From Promicromonospora sp. MEB111 (GTDB lineage: Bacteria; Actinomycetota; Actinomycetes; Actinomycetales; Cellulomonadaceae): DNA of 64,000 nucleotides. A program made the translations under genes and the position numbers. The DNA lies in contig NZ_JARVSD010000011.1 of the NCBI RefSeq assembly GCF_030209445.1, forward strand, positions 344,089-408,088, read 5' to 3'. Below the pieces are notes generated by a model. That model was given only the letters and a program-made list of their open reading frames with translations, made no database searches and was not told where the DNA came from. Position 1 is the first letter of the stretch, and the number at the start of each line of letters is the position of its first letter. Shown here piece by piece: positions 50,852-57,904 of the stretch.

Positions 50852-51796
50852 CTAGCGCCGGGCGAGGTCCGCCGCGCCGACGATGCCGGCCTCGTTGCCG
50901 TGCTCGGCCAGCTCGATCTTGGCCACGGGCCGGTGGCCCATCGCGGAGAGCTGCGCCTCGAAGCCGCGGCGCACCGGGCCGAGCAGCAGGTCGCCGGCCG
51001 CGCCGACGCCGCCGCCGATCACGATGAGCTCGGGGTCCAGCAGGGCCGCGACCGACGCGGATCCCTCGCCGATCCAGCGGCCCAGGGTCGCGAGCAGCTC
51101 GATCGACAGCTCGTCGCCCTCCTGGGCAGCCTCGGTCACCATCTTGCCCCGGATCTTCTCCGGGTCGCCGCCCGCGAGCTCCAGCAGGCGGTCCGCCTGG
51201 TCCACCCGGGCGACGGCGGCGTGCTGGGCGTCACGCTCCAGGGCGCTGCCCGACGCGTACTGCTCCCAGCAGCCCTCGTGGCCGCACCCGCAGTAGTGGC
51301 CCTCCGGCACGACGCGCATGTGCCCCACCTCGGCGGCCATGCCCCACTTGCCGCGCACGAGCTCCCGCTCGGAGATGACGGCGCCGCCCAGGCCGGTGCC
51401 GACGGTGAGCATCAGCATGTCGGTGGCCTCGCGGCCCGCGCCGAACCGGAACTCGGCCCAGCCGGCGGCGTTGGCGTCGTTCTCCACGACGATCGGCAGG
51501 TCGGCGTCGACGAGCTCGGCGACCTTCGCGGCCAGCGGGTACTCGCGCCAGGCGATGTTGGGCGCGAAGTTCACCGATGTGCGGTCGGGGCTCACGAAGC
51601 CGGCCGCGGCCAGGCCGATCGCTCCCACCTCGTGCTCCTTGACGAGCTCGTTGCACGCGTCCGCGATGGCCCGGTCGATGTGCGCGACGTCGTCGGCGTC
51701 GGTCTCCCGGCGCACCTGGGCGAGGATCTTGCCCTCCTCGTCGACGACTCCCACAGCGATCTTGGTGCCGCCGATGTCGACCCCGATGGCGTGCAT
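50852..51796 (-). CDS. glkA: ROK-family glucokinase
   Basis: A 314-residue sugar kinase phosphorylating glucose, as needed after sugar uptake and hydrolysis. The ATP-binding start is IGVDIGGTKIAVGVVD, the catalytic Asp is in VVENDANAAGWAE, and the ROK zinc site is CGCGHEGCWEQYASG preceded by the His in EVGHMRV. There is no DNA-binding domain, so it is a kinase and not a ROK repressor. A GTGAGGACGA ribosome site precedes the ATG. It can feed products of the GH1, GH13 and GH63-like enzymes into glycolysis. Confidence 0.93.
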   Translation of the reverse strand: MHAIGVDIGGTKIAVGVVDEEGKILAQVRRETDADDVAHIDRAIADACNELVKEHEVGAIGLAAAGFVSPDRTSVNFAPNIAWREYPLAAKVAELVDADLPIVVENDANAAGWAEFRFGAGREATDMLMLTVGTGLGGAVISERELVRGKWGMAAEVGHMRVVPEGHYCGCGHEGCWEQYASGSALERDAQHAAVARVDQADRLLELAGGDPEKIRGKMVTEAAQEGDELSIELLATLGRWIGEGSASVAALLDPELIVIGGGVGAAGDLLLGPVRRGFEAQLSAMGHRPVAKIELAEHGNEAGIVGAADLARR

Positions 51797-51875
51797 TCGT
51801 CCTCACGTTCTCTCGTTGCGCGACGGCCGCGAGGACCGTCCAGAAGGGGGCTGCACCGAGAAGGTGCGCACACCC

Positions 51876-51881
51876 AGGGTA
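51876..51881 (-). promoter_or_regulatory. -10 box (TACCCT) of the glucokinase gene
   Basis: Minus-strand TACCCT lies about 80 nt upstream of the glucokinase ATG. Confidence 0.4.
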
Positions 51882-51922
51882 GCGACCGCGAGGAGTGCAA
51901 CACGCGGAGTCCGTTTCCCGGT

Positions 51923-51928
51923 ATCTTT
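51923..51928 (+). promoter_or_regulatory. -10 box (TATCTT) of the acyl-CoA synthetase gene
   Basis: TATCTT predicts transcription from about 51935, leaving a leader of about 27 nt with ACTGGAGTCAGA before the ATG. Confidence 0.4.
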
Positions 51929-51961
51929 GCAGGCACGGTCAGTACTGCCACTGGAGTCAGA

Positions 51962-53794
51962 ATGGACGAGATCTTCAGCCCGATCCTCATCGAGCTGCCC
52001 CCCACCTCCAATCTCAACGATGTGCTCGCCGAGCGGGTCGGCGCCGGCGCCGACAAGCCGATGATGGAGGTTCCTGCGGGGAAGGGCGAGCCCTGGCGGG
52101 TCGTCAGTGCCGGCGAGTTCGACGCCCAGGTGGTCGCTGTGGCGAAGGGCCTGGTGGCCCGCGGGATCGAGCCCGGGGACCGCGTCGGCATCATGTGCCG
52201 CACGCGGTACGAGTGGGCCGTGCTGGACTTCGCGGCGTGGGCCGCGGGCGCGGTGCCCGTCCCGGTCTACGAGACGTCCTCGGCCGAGCAGGTCGAGTGG
52301 ATCCTGTCCGACGCCGAGGTGAAGGTGGTCTTCGCCGAGACCCCGGCCAACGCCGCCACCGTCGCCGAGGTGCGCGACGCGGTCCCGCTCGTGACCGACG
52401 TGCTCGTCATCGACGACGGTGCGCTCGACGCGGTCGCGGCCGAGGGTGCGGACGTGCCCGACGACGAGATCGCCCGGCGCCGGGGTCTCTCCGGGCTCGA
52501 CGACCTGGCCACGATCATCTACACCTCGGGGACCACGGGTCGCCCCAAGGGCGCCGAGCTGACGCACCGCAACTTCGCGTCGCTCGCCGTGAACGCCGTC
52601 GAGGCCGTGCCGGAGGTGTTCGCCAAGGAGGGCGGACGCACCCTCCTGTTCATCCCGATGGCGCACGTGTTCGCACGCTACATCCACGTGCTCGCGGTGG
52701 CGGGCGGTGTGGTCACCGGGCACTGGGGCGACACGTCCACGCTGGTCGACGCCCTGGGCGAGTTCAAGCCGACCTTCATCCTCGCGGTGCCGCGCGTGTT
52801 CGAGAAGGTCTACAACACGGCCGAGCAGACGGCGGCGGCCGGCGGCAAGGCCAAGATCTTCCACTGGGCCACGGCGACGGGCATCGCGTGGTCGCGGGCG
52901 CTCGACACGCCGTCGGGCCCGGGGCTGGGCCTGCGGCTGCAGCACGCGGTCGCCAGCGCGCTGGTCTTCTCCAAGCTGCGCGCCAAGCTCGGCGGGCGCG
53001 CGGAGTTCGCGGTGTCCGGCGGCGGCCCGCTCGGCGAGCGGCTCGGCCACTTCTACCGGGGCCTGGGCCTCAAGGTGCTCGAGGGCTACGGCCTCACCGA
53101 GTCCACCGCGCCGACCAGCGTGAACCGTCCCACGGCGACGAAGATCGGCTCGGTCGGCCTGCAGCTCCCGGGCTGCGGCGTCAAGATCGCCGAGGACAGC
53201 GAGATCCTGCTCAAGGGCCACCACATCTTCCGGGCGTACCACAAGAACGAGGCCGCCACGGCGGAGGCGTTCACCGAGGACGGCTGGTTCCGCACGGGCG
53301 ACCTGGGCGTGCTGGACGACGACGGGTTCCTCACGATCACCGGCCGCAAGAAGGAGATCATCGTCACGGCGGGCGGCAAGAACGTGGCGCCCTCGATGCT
53401 GGAGGACCGCATCCGCGCGCACGCCCTGGTGAGCCAGTGCGTCGTCGTCGGTGACGGCAAGCCGTTCATCGGGGCGCTCTTCACGCTCGACGCCGAGGGC
53501 CTGCCGGGCTGGCTGAAGATGCACGGCAAGCCGGTGATGTCGGTCGACGAGGCCCGCAAGGACCCGGACGTCCTCGCGGCCCTCGACGGCGCGGTGCAGC
53601 GGGCGAACAAGGCGGTCTCGAAGGCCGAGTCGATCCGCAAGTACACGGTGCTGGCGGGCGACCTGACGATCGAGAACGGGTACCTCACCCCCAAGCAGAG
53701 CGTGAAGCGGGCGGTGTTCCTCAAGGACTTCGACGCCGACGTCGAGCGCCTGTACGCGGACAAGAACAAGGACAGCCTGCACCTCCTCAACTGA
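51962..53794 (+). CDS. Long-chain acyl-CoA synthetase (FadD15-like)
   Basis: A 610-residue adenylate-forming enzyme that activates fatty acids to acyl-CoA. The ATP/AMP signature is TIIYTSGTTGRPKGAELTH. Later come EGYGLTEST, the TGDLG hinge region (WFRTGDLGVLDDDGFLTITGRKKEIIVTAGGKNVAP) and the C-terminal catalytic lysine in NGYLTPKQSVKR. Length and LLFIPMAHVFARYIH match the long-chain AMP-forming group. It stands alone, divergent from the glucokinase gene, and ends 31 bp before palindrome copy D. Confidence 0.94.
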   Translation: MDEIFSPILIELPPTSNLNDVLAERVGAGADKPMMEVPAGKGEPWRVVSAGEFDAQVVAVAKGLVARGIEPGDRVGIMCRTRYEWAVLDFAAWAAGAVPVPVYETSSAEQVEWILSDAEVKVVFAETPANAATVAEVRDAVPLVTDVLVIDDGALDAVAAEGADVPDDEIARRRGLSGLDDLATIIYTSGTTGRPKGAELTHRNFASLAVNAVEAVPEVFAKEGGRTLLFIPMAHVFARYIHVLAVAGGVVTGHWGDTSTLVDALGEFKPTFILAVPRVFEKVYNTAEQTAAAGGKAKIFHWATATGIAWSRALDTPSGPGLGLRLQHAVASALVFSKLRAKLGGRAEFAVSGGGPLGERLGHFYRGLGLKVLEGYGLTESTAPTSVNRPTATKIGSVGLQLPGCGVKIAEDSEILLKGHHIFRAYHKNEAATAEAFTEDGWFRTGDLGVLDDDGFLTITGRKKEIIVTAGGKNVAPSMLEDRIRAHALVSQCVVVGDGKPFIGALFTLDAEGLPGWLKMHGKPVMSVDEARKDPDVLAALDGAVQRANKAVSKAESIRKYTVLAGDLTIENGYLTPKQSVKRAVFLKDFDADVERLYADKNKDSLHLLN

Positions 53795-53825
53795 GGCCGG
53801 CCGACCCTCGCTCGTGTCGGAGCAT

Positions 53826-53869
53826 GTGTCAGGCCCACAGGTCACCTGGGTGACCTGTGGGTCTGACAC
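53826..53869. repeat. Dispersed palindrome family, copy D (probable bidirectional terminator)
   Basis: GTGTCAGGCCCACAGGTCAC pairs with GTGACCTGTGGGTCTGACAC with one mismatch. It lies between convergent genes ending at 53794 and 53900. Confidence 0.9.
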
Positions 53870-53899
53870 GTGTCTGAGGCGTGTCTGAAGCGGGCGGGG

Positions 53900-54469
53900 T
53901 CAGCTCGTCGTGAACGAGATCCAGGTGTCCGGCGGCAGGTCCGGGCGGCCCGGGACGGCGCGGTGCTCCTCGGTCCAGGCCGCGCCGACGGCGTCCGTGG
54001 CCACCGCCCGCCAGAAGCGCACCGCCGGCGGGTTGGCGTCCTGGAAAGCGACGTCCCAGCGGCCGGGGAACGCGGCCAGCACGTGGGCCGCGAGCTCCCG
54101 CCCGACGCCGATGCGCCGCACGCCGCGCACCACGAAGAACGAGCTGAGCACGCGGGTCGGCCCGTCGAGCCCGCGCACCAGGGCGAATCCGACCGGCGAC
54201 GGCGCCGCGCCGGTGGGCTCCAGGTGCGCGACGACGCCGCGCCAGCCCGGGTCGGTGAACGCCGCGTCCAGCCGTTCGCGCCGGAACTGACCGGTCGCAT
54301 CGGGCAGCGCGCCCGAGACCTCGGACATGTCGTGCCGGAACAGGAGCCACAGCCGCTCCAGGACCGGCTGGTCGCTGCTGGTGGTGGGCCGGATCGTCAG
54401 TCGTGCCGGCGGGGTCTGCGGTGAGTTCGTCGTGCCTGGTGAGTTCGCCGTGCGTGGTGAGTTCGTCAT
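53900..54469 (-). CDS. GNAT-family N-acetyltransferase
   Basis: A 189-residue protein with one GNAT domain: LTIRPTTSSDQPVLERLW at the start, then the acetyl-CoA loop region SSFFVVRGVRRIGVGRELAAHVL and a final WDVAFQDANPPAVRFWRAV. The first 20 residues are a repeated TNSPxT-type tail encoded by an 18-bp DNA tandem repeat (54420-54469), so the true start could be further in. Substrate unknown. A GC-rich hairpin lies just upstream of the ATG and no ribosome site is seen, which makes the start uncertain. Confidence 0.78.
   Translation of the reverse strand: MTNSPRTANSPGTTNSPQTPPARLTIRPTTSSDQPVLERLWLLFRHDMSEVSGALPDATGQFRRERLDAAFTDPGWRGVVAHLEPTGAAPSPVGFALVRGLDGPTRVLSSFFVVRGVRRIGVGRELAAHVLAAFPGRWDVAFQDANPPAVRFWRAVATDAVGAAWTEEHRAVPGRPDLPPDTWISFTTS
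54420..54469. repeat. 18-bp tandem repeat across a start codon, 2.8 copies
   Basis: GGTGAGTTCGTCGTGCCT, then GGTGAGTTCGCCGTGCGT, then a partial copy ending at the ATG complement. It encodes the repeated N-terminus of the GNAT protein. Confidence 0.8.
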
Positions 54470-54476
54470 AACGGAA

Positions 54477-54507
54477 AGCCTCCCGGGCCGCTGGGCGCCG
54501 GGAGGCT
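54477..54507 (-). terminator. Terminator-like hairpin in the GNAT leader
   Basis: AGCCTCCCGG and CCGGGAGGCT pair perfectly over 10 bp around an 11-nt loop. On the minus strand it is followed by TTTCCGTT and then the ATG of the GNAT gene, so it could act as an attenuator or mark an upstream transcript end. Confidence 0.5.
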
Positions 54508-54602
54508 CACCGCCATTCTCTCATGCGCGGGACGCCGTCCGACAGCGCCCGTCCGGACGTGCTCAGTCACCGGACGTGCCGAGCGCTGCCCCCGGCGCTC
54601 AG

Positions 54603-54608
54603 TAGGAT
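54603..54608 (+). promoter_or_regulatory. -10 box (TAGGAT) of the phosphofructokinase gene
   Basis: TAGGAT predicts transcription from about 54615 and a leader of about 70 nt that contains AGAGGTG before the ATG. Confidence 0.45.
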
Positions 54609-54684
54609 GACGACGAAGGGTGCCGCGCGGGCGATCGCCGGCGGCGGCGCCCCCGAAAGTTCCCTGATGAGAGGTGCTCCTCCG

Positions 54685-55911
54685 ATGGCTGTTCGTCGTG
54701 TGGCCCTGCTGACCGCCGGCGGCTTCGCGCCCTGCCTGTCGTCCTCGGTCGGCGGTCTGATCGAGCGTTACACCGAGCTCGACCCCGAGATCGAGATCAT
54801 TGCCTACCTGCACGGCTACCACGGCCTGCTGACGGGCAACAAGATCGAGATCGACGACGAGGCTCGCAAGCAGGCTCACGTCCTGCACAAGTTCGGCGGC
54901 TCGCCGATCGGCAACTCGCGCGTGAAGCTGACCAACGTCAAGGACGCGGTCAAGCGCGGCCTCGTGCAGGAGGGTCAGGACCCGCTGCACGTCGCCGCGG
55001 AGCAGCTCAAGGCCGACGGCGTGGACGTGCTGCACACCATCGGTGGTGACGACACCAACACGACGGCCGCCGACCTCGCCGCCTACCTGCACGAGAACGG
55101 CTACGAGCTGACCGTCGTGGGCCTGCCCAAGACGATCGACAACGACGTGGTGCCGATCAAGCAGTCGCTGGGCGCGTGGACCGCCGCCGAGGAGGGCGCG
55201 AAGTTCGCGGCCAACGTCATCGGCGAGAACCGCGTGGGCCCGCGCATGCTGATCGTGCACGAGGTCATGGGCCGCCACTGCGGCTGGCTGACCGCGGCCA
55301 CGGCGCAGTCCTACCGCGGCTGGCTCGACGAGCAGGAGTGGGCACCGGCCCTGGGTCTGTCGCGCGAGCGCTGGGACGTGCACGCGGTGTTCCTGCCCGA
55401 GCTCGAGATCGACCTGGAGGGCGAGGCCAAGCGCCTGCGCGGCGTCATGGACGAGATCGGCAACGTCAACATCTTCCTGTCGGAGGGTGCGGGCATGCAC
55501 GAGATCGTGGCCCAGCTCGAGGCGGCGGGCGAGACCGTGGAGCGCGACCCGTTCGGGCACGTGAAGCTCGACACGATCAACCCTGGCCAGTGGTTCGCCA
55601 AGCAGTTCGCGGAGAAGCTGGGCGCCGAGAAGGTCATGGTCCAGAAGTCGGGCTACTTCTCGCGCGCCGCGGCCGCCAACTCCGAGGACCTGCGCCTCAT
55701 CAAGTCGATGACCGACTACGCGGTCGAGTGCGCGCTGCGCGGCGAGTCCGGCGTCATCGGCCACGACGAGGAGGACGGTGACCGGCTCAAGGCCATCGCG
55801 TTCCCGCGTATCGCCGGCGGCAAGGCGTTCGACGTCTCGCAGGAGTGGTTCGGCCAGATCCTCGCCGAGATCGGCCAGCCGCTCGTGCCGGCCGCTCCCG
55901 CGGAGCACTGA
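54685..55911 (+). CDS. pfp: Pyrophosphate-dependent 6-phosphofructokinase
   Basis: A 408-residue phosphofructokinase of the PPi-using type. The donor-binding loop reads TIGGDDTNTTA (Asp122-Asp123), where ATP enzymes have GGDG. The substrate loop reads LPKTIDNDV with Lys149 where ATP enzymes have Gly; both changes mark pyrophosphate use. EVMGRHCGWLTAATA binds fructose 6-phosphate. The reaction is reversible and can serve glycolysis or gluconeogenesis. ATG 54685 (MAVRRVALLTAGG) is preferred over 54667, since AGAGGTG serves it and it gives the family N-terminus. Confidence 0.94.
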   Translation: MAVRRVALLTAGGFAPCLSSSVGGLIERYTELDPEIEIIAYLHGYHGLLTGNKIEIDDEARKQAHVLHKFGGSPIGNSRVKLTNVKDAVKRGLVQEGQDPLHVAAEQLKADGVDVLHTIGGDDTNTTAADLAAYLHENGYELTVVGLPKTIDNDVVPIKQSLGAWTAAEEGAKFAANVIGENRVGPRMLIVHEVMGRHCGWLTAATAQSYRGWLDEQEWAPALGLSRERWDVHAVFLPELEIDLEGEAKRLRGVMDEIGNVNIFLSEGAGMHEIVAQLEAAGETVERDPFGHVKLDTINPGQWFAKQFAEKLGAEKVMVQKSGYFSRAAAANSEDLRLIKSMTDYAVECALRGESGVIGHDEEDGDRLKAIAFPRIAGGKAFDVSQEWFGQILAEIGQPLVPAAPAEH

Positions 55912-55987
55912 GCACCGTGCGGGCACCACTGGCGTCACAGGTGGCACCGGCACTGCTGGTAGCACCGGCACCGCGGACGGCGGGTCG

Positions 55988-57349
55988 ATGAGCACCGTCG
56001 CCGACCCGGCCGAGCGCGCCGCCGGTCCGGCGGGGCTGGACCACTACCGCACGCTGGAGGCGCGCCAGCAGCCCACGTGGCCGGACCCGGCCGCACTGGC
56101 GGCCGCCACCGGCCGCCTGGCCCAGGCCGCGCCCATCGTGGTGCCCGCACAGGCCGACACCCTGACCGAGCGGCTCGCCGCCGCCGGCCGGGGCGAGGCG
56201 TTCCTGCTCCAGGGCGGGGACTGCGCGGAGACGTTCGCCGAGGCGAACGCCGACCGCATCCGCAACAAGATCCGCACCATCCTCCAGATGGCGGTGGTGC
56301 TCACCCACGGCGCGAGCACGCCCGTGGTGAAGATGGGCCGCATGGCCGGCCAGTACGCCAAGCCGCGCTCCAGCGACACCGAGACGCGCGACGGCGAGAC
56401 GCTGCCCGCCTACCGCGGCGACATGATCAACGGCTTCCCGTTCACGCCGCAGGCCCGGATCCCCGACCCGGAGCGGCTGGAGCAGGCCTACCGGATCTCG
56501 TCGGCGACGGCCAACGTCGTGCGGGCCTTCACGCAGGGCGGTTTCGCCGACCTGCGGCAGGTGCACGAGTGGAACCGCGGCTTCATGAGCAACCCCGCCT
56601 ACGCGCGGTACGAGAAGACGGCGGACGAGATCGACCGGGCCATCCGGTTCATGCACGCGTGCGGCGCCGACTTCGACGCGCTGCGCTCCGTCGAGTTCTT
56701 CCTGAGCCACGAGGCCCTGGTGCTCGACTACGAGCGGGCGCTGACCCGCACCGACCAGCGGACCGGCAACGCCTACGACACCAGCGCGCACTTCCTGTGG
56801 ATCGGCGAGCGCACGCGTCAGCTCGACGGCGCCCACGTCGACTTCATGTCCCGGATCGCCAACCCCGTCGGCGTGAAGCTGGGCCCGACGACGACGCCGC
56901 ACGACGCGCTGGCGCTCACCGAGCGGCTCAACCCGGACAACGTGCCCGGCCGCCTCACGTTCATCACGCGCATGGGCGCGGGCCGGGTCCGCGACGTGCT
57001 GCCGTCCCTGGTCGAGGCCGTGACGTGGTCCGGCGCGAACGTCACCTGGGTCACCGACCCGATGCACGGCAACACCATCACGTCGGACAGCGGCTACAAG
57101 ACCCGCCGGCTGACGGACGTGCTCGACGAGGTGGCCGGGTTCTTCGAGGTGCACAAGGCGCTGGGCACCGTCCCGGGCGGCCTGCACATGGAGCTCACGG
57201 GCGACGACGTCACCGAGGTGCTCGGCGGCAGCGAGGAGATCTCCGACGCCGGCCTCGCGCTGCGCTACGAGACGCTCGTCGACCCGCGGCTGAACCACCA
57301 GCAGTCGCTGGAGCTGGCCTTCCAGGTCGCGGAGATGCTCCGCCGGTAG
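55988..57349 (+). CDS. aroG: 3-deoxy-7-phosphoheptulonate synthase, class II
   Basis: A 453-residue first enzyme of the shikimate pathway, joining PEP and erythrose 4-phosphate. Class II features are LLQGGDCAETF (metal cysteine), KMGRMAGQYAKPRS, YRGDMINGF, FLSHEALVLDYE, WIGERTRQLDGAHV, GVKLGPTTTP, ITRMGAG and WVTDPMHGNT. It resembles mycobacterial AroG and plant enzymes rather than E. coli AroG/F/H. It follows the phosphofructokinase gene after a 76-bp gap of short GGCACCG-like repeats. A hairpin follows. Confidence 0.96.
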   Translation: MSTVADPAERAAGPAGLDHYRTLEARQQPTWPDPAALAAATGRLAQAAPIVVPAQADTLTERLAAAGRGEAFLLQGGDCAETFAEANADRIRNKIRTILQMAVVLTHGASTPVVKMGRMAGQYAKPRSSDTETRDGETLPAYRGDMINGFPFTPQARIPDPERLEQAYRISSATANVVRAFTQGGFADLRQVHEWNRGFMSNPAYARYEKTADEIDRAIRFMHACGADFDALRSVEFFLSHEALVLDYERALTRTDQRTGNAYDTSAHFLWIGERTRQLDGAHVDFMSRIANPVGVKLGPTTTPHDALALTERLNPDNVPGRLTFITRMGAGRVRDVLPSLVEAVTWSGANVTWVTDPMHGNTITSDSGYKTRRLTDVLDEVAGFFEVHKALGTVPGGLHMELTGDDVTEVLGGSEEISDAGLALRYETLVDPRLNHQQSLELAFQVAEMLRR

Positions 57350-57365
57350 CGGTCACCGACAGCAG

Positions 57366-57405
57366 TCCTGCGGCCGGCCGTCCCGAGGGGCGGCCCGCCG
57401 CAGGA
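57366..57405. terminator. Bidirectional terminator between aroG and the Rv2175c-like gene
   Basis: TCCTGCGGC pairs with GCCGCAGGA, with further pairing of the inner GC-rich arms around GAG. The flanking genes converge (57349 and 57421). Confidence 0.75.
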
Positions 57406-57420
57406 TCGGGTCAGGTCGCG

Positions 57421-57786
57421 TCAGAGCAGCGTCTGCGCCACCCGGCGCACAGCGGCGCGCTTGCCGTCGATCAGGGCGTCCACGGGCCGCTCACCGAGCT
57501 CGTCGTTGGGCGTGAACAGCCACTCGAGGATCTCCTCCTCGGTGAACTGCGCGTCGGAGAGCACCATGATGGTGCCGCGGAGCGTCGGGATCACGCCAGG
57601 GCGTCCCTCGACGTCGGGCAGCACGAACAGGGCGGGGACCTGGAAGGTCGTGCGCTCACCACGCTTGATGCCGACGACGTGCCGGTCGCTCACCAGGCCG
57701 CGGGCCTTGCCGACCTCGATGTCGAGGGACTCGGCGAGGTCAGGGAGGGTCAGCCATTCGCCCACGAGGGCGTCGAGATCTGTCAC
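57421..57786 (-). CDS. Rv2175c-like DNA-binding protein
   Basis: A 121-residue protein matching mycobacterial Rv2175c: a winged-helix N-terminal part (WLTLPDLAESLDIEVGKARGLVSDRHVVGIKRGERTTFQVPALFV as adjoining segments) and an alpha-helical C-terminus (FTEEEILEWLF, VDALIDGKRAAVRRVAQTLL). Rv2175c is a DNA-binding substrate of PknL in M. tuberculosis. Here the PknL-like gene is immediately divergent, supporting the same pairing. The GTG start has a TAGGCT box 6 nt upstream. Confidence 0.88.
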   Translation of the reverse strand: MTDLDALVGEWLTLPDLAESLDIEVGKARGLVSDRHVVGIKRGERTTFQVPALFVLPDVEGRPGVIPTLRGTIMVLSDAQFTEEEILEWLFTPNDELGERPVDALIDGKRAAVRRVAQTLL

Positions 57787-57792
57787 GGGAGA

Positions 57793-57798
57793 AGCCTA
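57793..57798 (-). promoter_or_regulatory. -10 box (TAGGCT) of the Rv2175c-like gene, leaderless-type
   Basis: On the minus strand TAGGCT is followed by 6 nt and the GTG at 57786. Confidence 0.6.
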
Positions 57799-57891
57799 GG
57801 CGACGAGGCCTGGGCCCGGGACACGGCAACGATCCGGCAACGGCCCGCCGTCCGGTATGCGCGTTCCTGCCGGGCCGTGGGTGGTCACCCG

Positions 57892-57897
57892 TACACT
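57892..57897 (+). promoter_or_regulatory. -10 box (TACACT) of the PknL-like gene, leaderless-type
   Basis: TACACT is followed by 7 nt and the GTG at 57905, which places the start. Confidence 0.6.
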
Positions 57898-57904
57898 CCC
57901 ACCC

